Shown here in pieces: positions 20,096-29,905 of a stretch of DNA of 64,000 bases. The stretch covers positions 1 to 64,000 of the forward strand of contig QGNO01000005.1 in assembly GCA_003228195.2 (NCBI GenBank), given 5' to 3'. Source of the DNA: Chloroflexota bacterium (lineage in GTDB: Bacteria; Chloroflexota; Dehalococcoidia; Lucifugimonadales; QGNO01). The notes under the pieces were generated by a model that saw only the letters and a program-made list of their open reading frames with translations, did no database searches and had not been told where the DNA came from. Every line of letters begins with the position of its first letter. Positions within the stretch are counted from its first letter, which is position 1. The position numbers and the translations under genes are program-made.

Positions 20096-20278
20096 CTAAG
20101 CTCTTGAGCTGGGCGGCAATAGATTGGGTATCGAATTTTCTATAGGATAGGCTTCTTTGCAATACCCGCACCGAAGAATTCCAGATATGGCTTCTTCTGC
20201 AGTGTCCTCAGTAACGTCCAACTCCAACGAGTTTTTACAAACGGGGCAAGCCAAGATATTTAGAAGACTTTTCTTCAT
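20096..20278 (-). CDS. Trm112-family zinc-ribbon protein
   Basis: LLNILACPVCKNSLEL...LRCGYCKEAYPIENSIPNLLP. Confidence 0.85.
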   Translation of the reverse strand: MKKSLLNILACPVCKNSLELDVTEDTAEEAISGILRCGYCKEAYPIENSIPNLLPPSSRA

Positions 20279-20370
20279 AATTTCTCCTCATAGCATTAGC
20301 ATATTAATTAACACCGGTATATTTCTATAAAAAGCGATTGCCAACAACGATTTAGCTAACCATATTTGTC

Positions 20371-20862
20371 TCACCCATTAATACTCTGCTCAAATAAATG
20401 GTCCAGTAACTCCGATAGAAGCAAGACTAAAATCCCGAATGCCATAATCAAATTACTTGCGTTTAACATTGATGTCACTTTAGAAACAAGCCCATTCTTT
20501 CCAATTGGAGTCTCTGCAGTTGTTCGATTTCCTGATCTATTACGGAACCAAACCAAATAAAACATCCAAATTGCAAAAGAAAGTTTGAGCAGAAATACGA
20601 TTCCATACGTTGAAGTTGAGTGGCCAGAGGTTAACCTGTCAATCGACAATATAGTTCCAGTGACTAGTAAAACCCAAATAGCGACATCCACTAGATGACG
20701 AAACTCATTTCCAGCCAGGCGATTCAGCAATGATTCTTCAGAAGAACCTCTCAAGGCCGGACGCAGTACCGCGAAAAAAAATATGCAACCACCTATCCAG
20801 GCCGCAGTCGCCAATAGATGCAACCACCTCATGATGATCAGAAATACTTGCGAGGCTTCCAT
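20371..20862 (-). CDS. CopD-like/integral membrane protein
   Basis: Four hydrophobic helices, MRWLHLLATAAWIGGCIFF motif. Confidence 0.6.
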   Translation of the reverse strand: MEASQVFLIIMRWLHLLATAAWIGGCIFFFAVLRPALRGSSEESLLNRLAGNEFRHLVDVAIWVLLVTGTILSIDRLTSGHSTSTYGIVFLLKLSFAIWMFYLVWFRNRSGNRTTAETPIGKNGLVSKVTSMLNASNLIMAFGILVLLLSELLDHLFEQSING

Positions 20863-20894
20863 TATATTCCGTCTCTCGACTTATTTAACTTCAT

Positions 20895-21428
20895 TCAAGA
20901 CGCCATTAGTTCCTTGACAATAGCCCTAAGTTCATCGTCCGAAATCTGGCCAATCCACTTTCGGAAAATCGATCCGTCACTGCTTAGAAAGAAAGTAGTA
21001 GGCATAGCAGTTACTTCATAGTCAACAGTGACCCGCCCTTCATTATCTGGACCAGTAGGAAAAGTAATTTTTTCATCTCTAAGAAATCGTTCAGCATTAT
21101 CTTGAGTGTCATTCACATTCACGCCGAACACGACCAATCCTTGGGGCTTATACTCTTCTGAAACTCCCTGTATTAAACCAAATTCAGCCCTACAAGGGGC
21201 ACACCAAGAACCCCAGAAATTGATCAATACTGGCGAGCCCATATGTTCCGAAAGAGTAAAATTAGAGGAGCCTCCACCATATAACGGAATACTGAAATTA
21301 GGCGCAATGTCACGATTGGAATCGACTAATTGAAATCCGTTCTGAACAAACAATAGGGCCGCGGCAATAGTTGCTCCAACTATAGCAGACGAAACGAAAA
21401 TTACCCCGACCTTATACCCTGACAGCAT
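20895..21428 (-). CDS. TlpA/ResA-like thiol-disulfide oxidoreductase, membrane anchored
   Basis: LINFWGSWCAPCRAE thioredoxin-like active site, N-terminal TM. Confidence 0.9.
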   Translation of the reverse strand: MLSGYKVGVIFVSSAIVGATIAAALLFVQNGFQLVDSNRDIAPNFSIPLYGGGSSNFTLSEHMGSPVLINFWGSWCAPCRAEFGLIQGVSEEYKPQGLVVFGVNVNDTQDNAERFLRDEKITFPTGPDNEGRVTVDYEVTAMPTTFFLSSDGSIFRKWIGQISDDELRAIVKELMAS

Positions 21429-21565
21429 TCGCGCACACCTACCTCAAATATTTCTTAGTGTGAAATAAACGTGGGTTACAGCTTCTCTCAGTATCACAAC
21501 AGAGGTCATAAACCGCAACCGACGCCTATCCAATCACTCAAAATCTTATGTAAATCAAACTCTCG

Positions 21566-22807
21566 TCACTCGGAATCTTCTAATTCTTCATTTATCAAAT
21601 TGTCGGCTTCGGCGAGTAATATATCGGTCCGACTCTTACTGAAATTACGGGCGCTCAAATAGAATTTTAGCGCATCTCTTGTAGACAATCCTTTACTCAC
21701 TTCAGGTGCCAGCCTAGTACGTTGTGGTCTAATAACCTCCCTAGTAACACCAGCAATGTAATGAGCTTCCTTTAAGGCATCACGCAGTACCGACTCTTTA
21801 AGCCCAGCTTCAAGCTCTTCAGGCACCTTTATACGAAGGCGGACTGTAGACCCAGCTATATATTTGTTCGATATGGCAGCTAAAACAGGGGCGTTGGGGT
21901 CCTCATCTGTCGCCCTAACCTCAACGTCTATTGTAAGGAATGGTCTGGCATCGACCGGATGAAACTCAAAATTGATCATCCGACTTCCATCTTCTCGTTG
22001 TAAGCTTAAATCAACGACACAAAATCCTTTAGTCTCAGTTTCTTCAGAGAAATCAACACGCTGCATGCTGCCGGAATAAACAACCATTGGGTCATGGCCA
22101 ATAATTTGATGCTTATGTATATGACCCAGGGCAACATAATCCAGATTTGGGTGTCTCAGGGCAGATGGAAGTAAAGTATGATCTCTGCCCAGCATCATCG
22201 AACGTTCCGTGCCTACTTTGGCACCCATTATAGTGACGTGTCCGACTAAAACTGCGGGCAAGGCAGGGTCCAATTTTTCCAGTTCTGAATTAACTACACT
22301 CGTCAGCCTCTCAGTTATTAGCTCCGAAATCTCATCCAGATTAAGTTCCCTAGTCTCTTCTTTTGATAGAAAGTTGCTCCTCCTTACCCAAGGCAATGAA
22401 ACCACTTGCAGAGGGCCGTCACCAGTATGAATAGTATTCGTTTCAATATGATCAGAAACAACGACGTTTTCAACTACAAGCGTAGGGAATATCTCTAGGG
22501 CAGATGCCCTGCCAATAGTGGACGGCAAATCATGGTTGCCAGTAACCAGTAAAACAGGGATTCCCTCCGACGATAGTCGTGCTACTCGACTCGCAAACTC
22601 TCTCTGATGGGTTTGAGAAGGATCTCTACTCTTATAGGCGTCACCCGCGAACAGGACAGCATCAACTCTATTAGTTATAGCGTACTCAACCATCTGATCA
22701 TACGCATTGAGGAAATCTAATAGCCTAGTAGACATCCCAGTTTCGGGATCAATCCGCCCGTAATTCTCAACTCCTATATGTAGGTCAGAGAAGTGTATTA
22801 ACTTCAT
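21566..22807 (-). CDS. sbcD: SbcD-type metallophosphatase DNA exonuclease
   Basis: MKLIHFSDLHIGVENYG, VLFAGDAYKSRDPS, LVTGNHDLP, VALGHIHKHQ motifs. Confidence 0.88.
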   Translation of the reverse strand: MKLIHFSDLHIGVENYGRIDPETGMSTRLLDFLNAYDQMVEYAITNRVDAVLFAGDAYKSRDPSQTHQREFASRVARLSSEGIPVLLVTGNHDLPSTIGRASALEIFPTLVVENVVVSDHIETNTIHTGDGPLQVVSLPWVRRSNFLSKEETRELNLDEISELITERLTSVVNSELEKLDPALPAVLVGHVTIMGAKVGTERSMMLGRDHTLLPSALRHPNLDYVALGHIHKHQIIGHDPMVVYSGSMQRVDFSEETETKGFCVVDLSLQREDGSRMINFEFHPVDARPFLTIDVEVRATDEDPNAPVLAAISNKYIAGSTVRLRIKVPEELEAGLKESVLRDALKEAHYIAGVTREVIRPQRTRLAPEVSKGLSTRDALKFYLSARNFSKSRTDILLAEADNLINEELEDSE

Positions 22808-22845
22808 TTCACGGTATAGTAATCTCAGGCAATAGTTTCAATGAC

Positions 22846-23190
22846 CTATGAATCAAGTAAAAGTACTAATACGGCAGCAGTCATTATCAATGCCCCTAGA
22901 TGACCGATTGCCGAAGCCAATTTCTTAGAAACAGGGATTTTCAAATCTGGAACCAAGGCACCGATACGATGCATACAATGCATAGTGATAGTGGAAAACA
23001 CCACTACGAAACCGATCTTGGATATTAATCCATCTAGGGCACTGTCGATTCTAACAAAAGAAGTCGCCTCGGAAGCGATCCCCATCGGCCCCAATATACC
23101 AACTACCAAAATCATCGCGGGGAGCAGGAATGCTGCTATGGTCCCACCTACACTAAATAAACCCCACCACATAGGTTCTAACTTGTGCAT
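22846..23190 (-). CDS. frdD: Fumarate reductase membrane subunit D
   Basis: WWGLFSVGGTIAAFLLPAMILVVGILGPMG, HRIGALVPDLKI; resembles E. coli FrdD; last gene in ABCD order. Confidence 0.85.
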   Translation of the reverse strand: MHKLEPMWWGLFSVGGTIAAFLLPAMILVVGILGPMGIASEATSFVRIDSALDGLISKIGFVVVFSTITMHCMHRIGALVPDLKIPVSKKLASAIGHLGALIMTAAVLVLLLDS

Positions 23191-23203
23191 TGAATCAAGT
23201 CCC

Positions 23204-23623
23204 CTATAAACGAATACATATGGTCACGATAATTCCCGATACTGCAATCCACGTCGCGAACCCCCCAAACAAGACTGGGGCTGGAGGAACCCTAATGCCG
23301 ACTATAAACTCTGGGAGCCCCTTTGGCATTAGCAGTATCCAAGTTACGGAATGTAATATACTTGCTACAAGTATAAAGGCATTAATTAAGATCCATGCCG
23401 GTGAGCTCATGGCACTCAAAAGTGACTCGTAGGAGCTTTGACCAGCACTTAACTTTATTAGCTGGTAAAGGCAAAGTAGGACAAACCCCAATAGCGGAAT
23501 TGCCGTCAATTCACGAAGCATATAAATCGTATACCTCTTGTTCAGCAACCACCAGGACCGAGGTTTTGGACGCTTGGAAATAAGTCTCCGAGTCTGCCCT
23601 TCGGGCGTCATTTCTGACTCCAC
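23204..23623 (-). CDS. frdC: Fumarate reductase membrane subunit C
   Basis: SWWLLNKRYTIYMLRELTAIPLLGF, LHSVTWILLMPKGLP; resembles E. coli FrdC. Confidence 0.85.
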   Translation of the reverse strand: MESEMTPEGQTRRLISKRPKPRSWWLLNKRYTIYMLRELTAIPLLGFVLLCLYQLIKLSAGQSSYESLLSAMSSPAWILINAFILVASILHSVTWILLMPKGLPEFIVGIRVPPAPVLFGGFATWIAVSGIIVTICIRL

Positions 23624-24354
23624 GGCATTATTATAGACTTAGCCCACCGCTGAGCGGCCTCAACTTTCGCTCTTTGGATAGCCTCGGCGGGGTTCACTCC
23701 CTTAGGACAAGCAACGGAACACTCACCTACAAAAGTACAATCCCAAAGAGCGTCAGGACCAGACAACACAGAGTATCTTGCCCCGCTACCCTGATCCCTA
23801 GAATCCAAGTTATACCTTTGAGCCAAGGCCATTGCCGCTGGGCCGACAAAATTAGGCTCCATGTCATAAACAGGGCATGCAGAGTAACAAAGCATGCAAT
23901 TAATACAAGCAGAGTTGTCAGCATATTTAGCCATTTCAGCTGGACTTTGTAAATATTCCCCTTCGTCCAAAGGCGCCTCCTCCTTCCTAATTAGCCAAGG
24001 AGATACCGAAGGCAGTTTTTTTTGCATGAAGTCATCAATATCCACAACGAGGTCTCTAATAACTGGAAAGTTGTTTAAAGGGGCAACTGAAATTTCATCC
24101 GAGTATTCATTAAGATTGTCCTGACATGTGAGTCGAGGTTGCTCATCCACTGTCATACCACAGCTCCCGCATATACCCATACGACAAGACCACCGGAAAG
24201 CCAACGTGGAATCTATCTCGTCTCTTATATAGTTCAGAGCATCTAAAACCATCATGCCATCCATAACCGGAACCTCATAGGACTGGGTGTAAATCCCTTC
24301 CTGAAGTTCGAAGTTTTGTCGCTCCACATTGACCTTGATTCGCCGCTCAAGCAT
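23608..24354 (-). CDS. frdB: Succinate dehydrogenase/fumarate reductase iron-sulfur subunit
   Basis: CRMGICGSCGMTVDEQPRLTCQ and CINCMLCYSACPVY / CTFVGECSVACPKGVNP Fe-S motifs. Confidence 0.95.
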   Translation of the reverse strand: MLERRIKVNVERQNFELQEGIYTQSYEVPVMDGMMVLDALNYIRDEIDSTLAFRWSCRMGICGSCGMTVDEQPRLTCQDNLNEYSDEISVAPLNNFPVIRDLVVDIDDFMQKKLPSVSPWLIRKEEAPLDEGEYLQSPAEMAKYADNSACINCMLCYSACPVYDMEPNFVGPAAMALAQRYNLDSRDQGSGARYSVLSGPDALWDCTFVGECSVACPKGVNPAEAIQRAKVEAAQRWAKSIIMPWSQK

Positions 24355-24372
24355 CGCTAACTCCTGTGTTTT

Positions 24373-26091
24373 CTAGTACTTACGTTCCTCTGGCTGCCAT
24401 TTCGTTATAGTTACTGGGCTCTTTTTTATTTTTAGGCCTTTCGGCGTCATGTTAGCCTGCTGATGAATTAGCCATTTTTCATCATCTCGCTCTGGAAAAT
24501 CTCTTCTAACATGAGCTCCCCTGGACTCCTGTCTATTGTGCGCTGATTGAACTATGGTATCCGCAACGTCCAGCATGAAATCTAATTCAAGTGCCCCCAC
24601 CAATTCAAGATTATACGTCCTCGTAGAATCTTTTATCTGAAGCCTCTGGGCTCTTTCGCGTAGTTCAGCCAACTTCTCGATGCTGCCATTTAATCCTTTC
24701 GCAGTACGAAAGACCCCAGCCCCTTCTTCCATAGTTGCCTGTAGTTCTTTCCGTATTACAGATACCTTTTCGCCCCGATTTCGTTCAGTAAGGAACCGGG
24801 TTCTTATTTTTGTTTCATCTCTTTCAGCAAATGTGGACAAATCTTTATCACTGCCTGCCGTTTCAAAAATGTACCCAGCTGCAGCACTGCCAGCTCTTGC
24901 ACCAAAAACCAGACATTCAGTGAGAGAGTTCGATCCCAGTCGATTTGCCCCATTTATTGTCACGCAAGCGTTTTCACCAGCGGAATACAAGCCTTTCAAT
25001 GGCGTACGACCATCATTATCAGTATGAACACCACCCATCATATAGTGTAAGACAGGCCGTACTGGAATGGGCTCAATAACAGGGTCTATACCCATATAAG
25101 TTCTCGTGAGTTCTAGAATGAAAGGCAATCTGCTTTTGAGATGTTTCTCCCCCAAATGCCGTAAGTCGAGATGTACGAATCCATCCTTACTTTCCCCATA
25201 ACCTAATCCCTGCTCCAATTCAGTTATTATGGCCCTTGAAATAATGTCACGGGGACCCATCTCCATCTTATTTGGAATGTATTTCTCCAAAAATCTTTCC
25301 CCTTTAGCATTAATCAAATAACCACCTTCGCCTCGGGCAGCCTCTGTAATAAGAATCCCTGTGTTTGGTAGGCCCGTAGGATGAAACTGGACGAACTCCA
25401 TATCTTTAAGTGGCGCCCCTGCACGGTACGCCAGAGCCATCCCATCCCCAGTACATATCGAGCCATTTGTGGTAAACGCGAAAACTCTCCCACCACCACC
25501 AGCTGCAAGCATTACAGCTTTGGCCTTTATCGCATGAAATGAACCAGTGCTGATATCCAAGCCTACAATTCCATGCACTTCTTTATCATCAGCAATGATC
25601 GACGTCACAAACCATTCATCGTAACGAGTAATTGTCGTGTATTTAAGTGACGTCTGAAACAGTGTATGAAGCATGTGAAAACCTGTTTTATCTGAGGCAA
25701 ACACGGTTCTCTTAACACTCATGCCTCCAAATGCACGGACAGACACATGCCCGTCTTCATCTCTGTTCCAAGGGCAACCCCAATGCTCCATCTGGATAAT
25801 CTCAGAGGGAGCGCTATTAACCAGAATTTCCACCGCATCTTGATCAGCAAGAAAATCAGCACCTCTTATAGTATCCATCGCATGCAAATCAAACGTATCA
25901 TAATCCCTCAAAACAGCAGCCGCACCACCTTCGGCGGAAACACTGTGGCTTCGAACAGGGTAAACTTTTGAAACTATGGCAATGTCGAGGCTTTTGCCAG
26001 CCTTTTCTGCAGTTCTCGCAGCTTCTATAGCTGCTCTCAATCCAGCCAATCCACCACCAATAATTACCAAGTCATGCTGTAAAGTGGTCAT
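24373..26091 (-). CDS. frdA: Fumarate reductase/succinate dehydrogenase flavoprotein subunit
   Basis: RSHSVSAEGGAAAV, WGCPWNRDEDGHVSVRAFGGMSVKRTVFASDKTGFHMLHTLFQTSLKY closely resembles E. coli FrdA. Confidence 0.95.
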   Translation of the reverse strand: MTTLQHDLVIIGGGLAGLRAAIEAARTAEKAGKSLDIAIVSKVYPVRSHSVSAEGGAAAVLRDYDTFDLHAMDTIRGADFLADQDAVEILVNSAPSEIIQMEHWGCPWNRDEDGHVSVRAFGGMSVKRTVFASDKTGFHMLHTLFQTSLKYTTITRYDEWFVTSIIADDKEVHGIVGLDISTGSFHAIKAKAVMLAAGGGGRVFAFTTNGSICTGDGMALAYRAGAPLKDMEFVQFHPTGLPNTGILITEAARGEGGYLINAKGERFLEKYIPNKMEMGPRDIISRAIITELEQGLGYGESKDGFVHLDLRHLGEKHLKSRLPFILELTRTYMGIDPVIEPIPVRPVLHYMMGGVHTDNDGRTPLKGLYSAGENACVTINGANRLGSNSLTECLVFGARAGSAAAGYIFETAGSDKDLSTFAERDETKIRTRFLTERNRGEKVSVIRKELQATMEEGAGVFRTAKGLNGSIEKLAELRERAQRLQIKDSTRTYNLELVGALELDFMLDVADTIVQSAHNRQESRGAHVRRDFPERDDEKWLIHQQANMTPKGLKIKKSPVTITKWQPEERKY

Positions 26092-26227
26092 ATAATTAGA
26101 TCCAAATCGTTATCGGGATTGATATACATAAAGGTAACTCTAAACGTCATCGTGCGCGCAATTCTACACGATAACTGCAGTAATTACAGCATGCCTGTTA
26201 CAAACGCCAGAGGCACCATCGAAGCCA

Positions 26228-27715
26228 CTAGTAAGGCAGTCTGTTAGAAATTTCACTAATCAAATTACTCACGGGAACTCTAACCTGATCCATACTGTCT
26301 CTATTTCTTATTGTTACAGCGTCATCTTCCTCAACTGTCTGAAAGTCGATTGTCACACACAATGGGGTGCCAATTTCATCTTGACGTCTGTATCTCCTAC
26401 CTATGCTTTGGGCATCGTCATATTGGACTACAAACCGTTTTTGTAACATCCCCAACAGTTCCATTGATTTTGGTGCAAGCTTTTCATTTCTAGACAGTGG
26501 CAATACTGCCACTTTAACGGGTGCTATTGATGGATCCAGCTTAAGGACAACTCTTTTATCCTTCTTGCCATCTGCCGAAATACTCTCTTCCTCTCGATAA
26601 GCATCAAACAAAATTGCTAACAAGGTTCTGTCAATGCCTGATGAAGGCTCAATAACAAACGGGGTTATTTGTTTTTTGGTCTCTTCATCAAAATACGTTA
26701 AGTCATTTCCACTAGCCCACGAATGCGCCTTTAGGTCATAATCAGTCCTATTAGATATGCCTTGGATTTCCCCCCAACCCCATGGAAACTTGTATTCTAT
26801 GTCGTAGGTTGCCTTCGCATAATGAGCTAATTCGCTCTTATCGTGCTGGCGAATATGCAGATTGTCTTTACTAATCCCAAGACTTAGGAACCAATTCAAA
26901 CAGTCTTGGGTCCATCGCTCTTGCCACTCCTCATCTGATCCCGGCTTAACAAAATACTCTATCTCCATTTGTTCGAACTCTCTTGTTCGAAATATAAAAT
27001 TGCCTACTGTGATTTCATTTCTGAACGCCTTGCCAATTTGAGCAATGCCAAAAGGCAATTTTCGACGAGTTGAATTCAACACGTTTTGGAAATTCACAAA
27101 GATTCCCTGGGCGGTCTCTGGCCTTAAGTATGTTTGTGAGGCTTCATCCTCGACGGGGCCGAGAAAAGTCTTGAGCATCAGGTTGAACATCCGAGGCTTT
27201 GTAAGAGTTGCGGTAGCATCGCAGGCAGGGCAGGAAATTTTTGTTTCATCATCAATATCACTAATAATCACCGGACCAGAATCCATTTCGAGTCCTTTGC
27301 TGTTGTTCTTGGCGGTTACATGAAACGAATTCAATGCTTCCTCAGCGGATGTCGCAATTAACCCAATTCCTCTCTTTTTACCTTCCGCCGTGCGAACAAA
27401 AACACACCAAAGATGATCCGCTCTAAAACGCTGCCTACATGATCTGCAATCAACCAGAAGATCAGCAAATCCTGCCGAAGTGTGACCTGATGCATCCCAG
27501 ACCTGTGGTGACATAAGAATTGCACTATCCAGGCCAACAATATCTTGGCGCCCATGAACAAATGCTTTCCACCAGGAATCTTTGATGTTCCTGCGCATTT
27601 CGACTCCTAGGGGCCCATAATCATAGGTCGATGCAAGGCCACCATAAATTTCGCTCGATTGAAAAATAAAGCCTCTGCGCTTTGCTAGAGAAACTATGGT
27701 GCTTAACTCATTCAT
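26228..27715 (-). CDS. glyS: Glycyl-tRNA synthetase (dimeric class II type)
   Basis: KRRGFIFQSSEIYGGLASTYDYGPLGVEMRRNIKDSWW, RPETAQGIFVNF, IGKAFRNEI motifs. Confidence 0.96.
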   Translation of the reverse strand: MNELSTIVSLAKRRGFIFQSSEIYGGLASTYDYGPLGVEMRRNIKDSWWKAFVHGRQDIVGLDSAILMSPQVWDASGHTSAGFADLLVDCRSCRQRFRADHLWCVFVRTAEGKKRGIGLIATSAEEALNSFHVTAKNNSKGLEMDSGPVIISDIDDETKISCPACDATATLTKPRMFNLMLKTFLGPVEDEASQTYLRPETAQGIFVNFQNVLNSTRRKLPFGIAQIGKAFRNEITVGNFIFRTREFEQMEIEYFVKPGSDEEWQERWTQDCLNWFLSLGISKDNLHIRQHDKSELAHYAKATYDIEYKFPWGWGEIQGISNRTDYDLKAHSWASGNDLTYFDEETKKQITPFVIEPSSGIDRTLLAILFDAYREEESISADGKKDKRVVLKLDPSIAPVKVAVLPLSRNEKLAPKSMELLGMLQKRFVVQYDDAQSIGRRYRRQDEIGTPLCVTIDFQTVEEDDAVTIRNRDSMDQVRVPVSNLISEISNRLPY

Positions 27716-27976
27716 CCGTTACAAAACTCCAAACACTAAAAAGATTTAGGCGATATTCAGTACTCTAACCGTTAATAGGCTACTGGGTATTTAGAAATAC
27801 GTAAAGGGCGTTGGGCATGCATAGGTCCAACTGCTAAAGTAGTCACTGAAACACACCTCTCCCGTAATCGAAATAACTCTGCAAACGGCAGATTAGCTCA
27901 GCAATTCAATCACTTTAATTGACAGCAAACAGAGCAATTAATAGGATGGATTGCACTCTGCTTTTAGGAGACCCAT

Positions 27977-28834
27977 GTGACTTCCAGACCCTACATACGA
28001 CCTGAATTACTTGTGGAATCAGAATGGCTTATTGAACACCTGACTGACGAAGACTTACTAATTGTAGATTGTGATCTTCCGGATGCCTATAACAGAGCTC
28101 ATATTCCTGGCTCTGTTAACTTGGGGGGTAACCACCATCTGAAAGAAGAGGAGAACGTGCATGTGATGAGTAAGAACACAGCGGAGTCTCTTTTCAGCAC
28201 TATGGGGCTAGGGAAAGACACAAAAGTAGTCGCATACAGCGGCAGATTTTCTGTCTATGCTGCGCGACTGTGGTGGGTGTTGTCATATTTTGGACACCAC
28301 AACGCCTCTATCTTAAATGGGGGTTGGACAGCATGGCTAAATGATAGAAGACCGATCACAGACACACCAACTACTAAAAGCAAATCCCTTCTTCAAGCAA
28401 CATCAAATAACACTTCTTTCGAGCCTTTCGAACCGGTCATTAACCACGATTTAATAGCCTCATCGGATCAGTTGTTAGAAGCACAATTGAAACCGGGAAC
28501 ACTGATTTGGGATGTCCGATCGTCGGAGGAATTCAACGGGGGCAACAGTAGAGGCAACAAAAATGAAGGACATGTCCCTGGGGCATTTAACCTAGAATGG
28601 AGCGGTCTAATGGACATAGAGTCAGGAAAGTTCAAGACTAGTGACGCCATCTACGACCTGCTCCTAAAGAATGAGATAAATCGAGGCAGGCCAATCATCA
28701 CTTACTGCCAGGCAGGTGTTCGTGCAGCACACGCCATGTTCACGTTAACTCTCATGGGATACGGTTCAGTGAAGAACTATGACGCATCTTTTGCCGAGTG
28801 GGGCAATGTAGATGGCTTTCCAATTGAAAAGTGA
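27977..28834 (+). CDS. Two-domain rhodanese-type sulfurtransferase
   Basis: Tandem rhodanese domains; active-site loop CQAGVRAAH in the second domain. Confidence 0.93.
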   Translation: MTSRPYIRPELLVESEWLIEHLTDEDLLIVDCDLPDAYNRAHIPGSVNLGGNHHLKEEENVHVMSKNTAESLFSTMGLGKDTKVVAYSGRFSVYAARLWWVLSYFGHHNASILNGGWTAWLNDRRPITDTPTTKSKSLLQATSNNTSFEPFEPVINHDLIASSDQLLEAQLKPGTLIWDVRSSEEFNGGNSRGNKNEGHVPGAFNLEWSGLMDIESGKFKTSDAIYDLLLKNEINRGRPIITYCQAGVRAAHAMFTLTLMGYGSVKNYDASFAEWGNVDGFPIEK

Positions 28835-28835
28835 T

Positions 28836-29474
28836 ATGACCTCCTTCAACACTTCATTGATATTGAGTACGATGGTAGTAGGGCCACTGGCAACAAACAC
28901 TTACATTGTGGGTTCACAATCCTCAGGGCAGTGTCTGCTAATCGACCCGGGTGCAGAGGCAAACACAATTATTGCCAAAGTAAACGAACTCAACCTGAAT
29001 GTAACCTACATCATAAATACCCACGGCCATGGTGATCACAATGGTGCGGTAAGAACTATCAAAAACCTTACAGGAGCCGAGTACGGAATCAACGATAAAG
29101 ATATACAAGTGCTAGGAACTAGTGCATTATGGGCGCCTAGCATCTTTCCTGAATACGAGCGGCCACCCAACCCGGATTTCTACATTAGGGACGCAGTCCC
29201 TATAGAATTCACCGGTGTTAGGCTAGAGGTTTTAGAAACACCAGGGCACACGCCTGGATCCGTATGTTTCTACGCACAAGGGCTCCTGTTCACAGGTGAC
29301 ACGTTGTTCAAAAATTCTATAGGTCGATACGATATTGATGGAGGTAATAGAGAACAGCTCATTGACAGCATCCGTTCCAAGCTTTTTACACTGCCGCCAG
29401 AAACTGTAATTATGCCCGGCCACGGGCCCCAATCGACAATAGAAACGGAAATAAACCACAACCCATTCTTGTAA
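28836..29474 (+). CDS. MBL-fold hydrolase (glyoxalase II-like)
   Basis: INTHGHGDHNGA, ETPGHTPGSVCFY, LFTGDTLFKNSIGR motifs; internal ATG at 28836 preferred over 28812, which overlaps the rhodanese gene. Confidence 0.93.
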   Translation: MTSFNTSLILSTMVVGPLATNTYIVGSQSSGQCLLIDPGAEANTIIAKVNELNLNVTYIINTHGHGDHNGAVRTIKNLTGAEYGINDKDIQVLGTSALWAPSIFPEYERPPNPDFYIRDAVPIEFTGVRLEVLETPGHTPGSVCFYAQGLLFTGDTLFKNSIGRYDIDGGNREQLIDSIRSKLFTLPPETVIMPGHGPQSTIETEINHNPFL

Positions 29475-29543
29475 CCGAGTTGAAGTATCAATGAATTACT
29501 GTGCAAACAAACTTCAAACAAACGTTTAGAGCTGGAGGTAAAG

Positions 29544-29900
29544 ATGCCTATAAACACAAAGTTCCTACTTTTAACAAGGATGGATGTCGCGCTCGATAAA
29601 GAAGTGATCTTCAATCAGGTATACGATGAGGAACACGTTCCGGAACTGCTAAAAGTCCCTGGAGTCCTATCCGCAGTTCGATTCAAAAGACAACCAAAAG
29701 TCGAAATTGCCATTAATGGTGAATTGCAGATGTACGAATATGCAGACGAGCCGGCCTATGCAGCTATTTATGAAATAGATAATCCAAATGTTCTGATGAG
29801 CGAAGAGTGGGCTAATGCAGTAGAAATCGGGCGTTGGCCCAAGGAAGTCAGACCATTCACTAAGAATAGACGACAAGTGTTATACGGACCTATCCAGTAG
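29544..29900 (+). CDS. Dimeric alpha/beta-barrel (EthD-like) small protein
   Basis: YDEEHVPELLKVPGVLSAVRFK and YAAIYEIDNPNVLMSEEWANAVEIGRWP pattern. Confidence 0.6.
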   Translation: MPINTKFLLLTRMDVALDKEVIFNQVYDEEHVPELLKVPGVLSAVRFKRQPKVEIAINGELQMYEYADEPAYAAIYEIDNPNVLMSEEWANAVEIGRWPKEVRPFTKNRRQVLYGPIQ

Positions 29901-29905
29901 GGGAG

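Noticed and set aside
27716-27976. Possible T-box or riboswitch upstream of glyS
   Set aside because: I could not find a T-box TGGNACC core or a glycine riboswitch pattern in the region.
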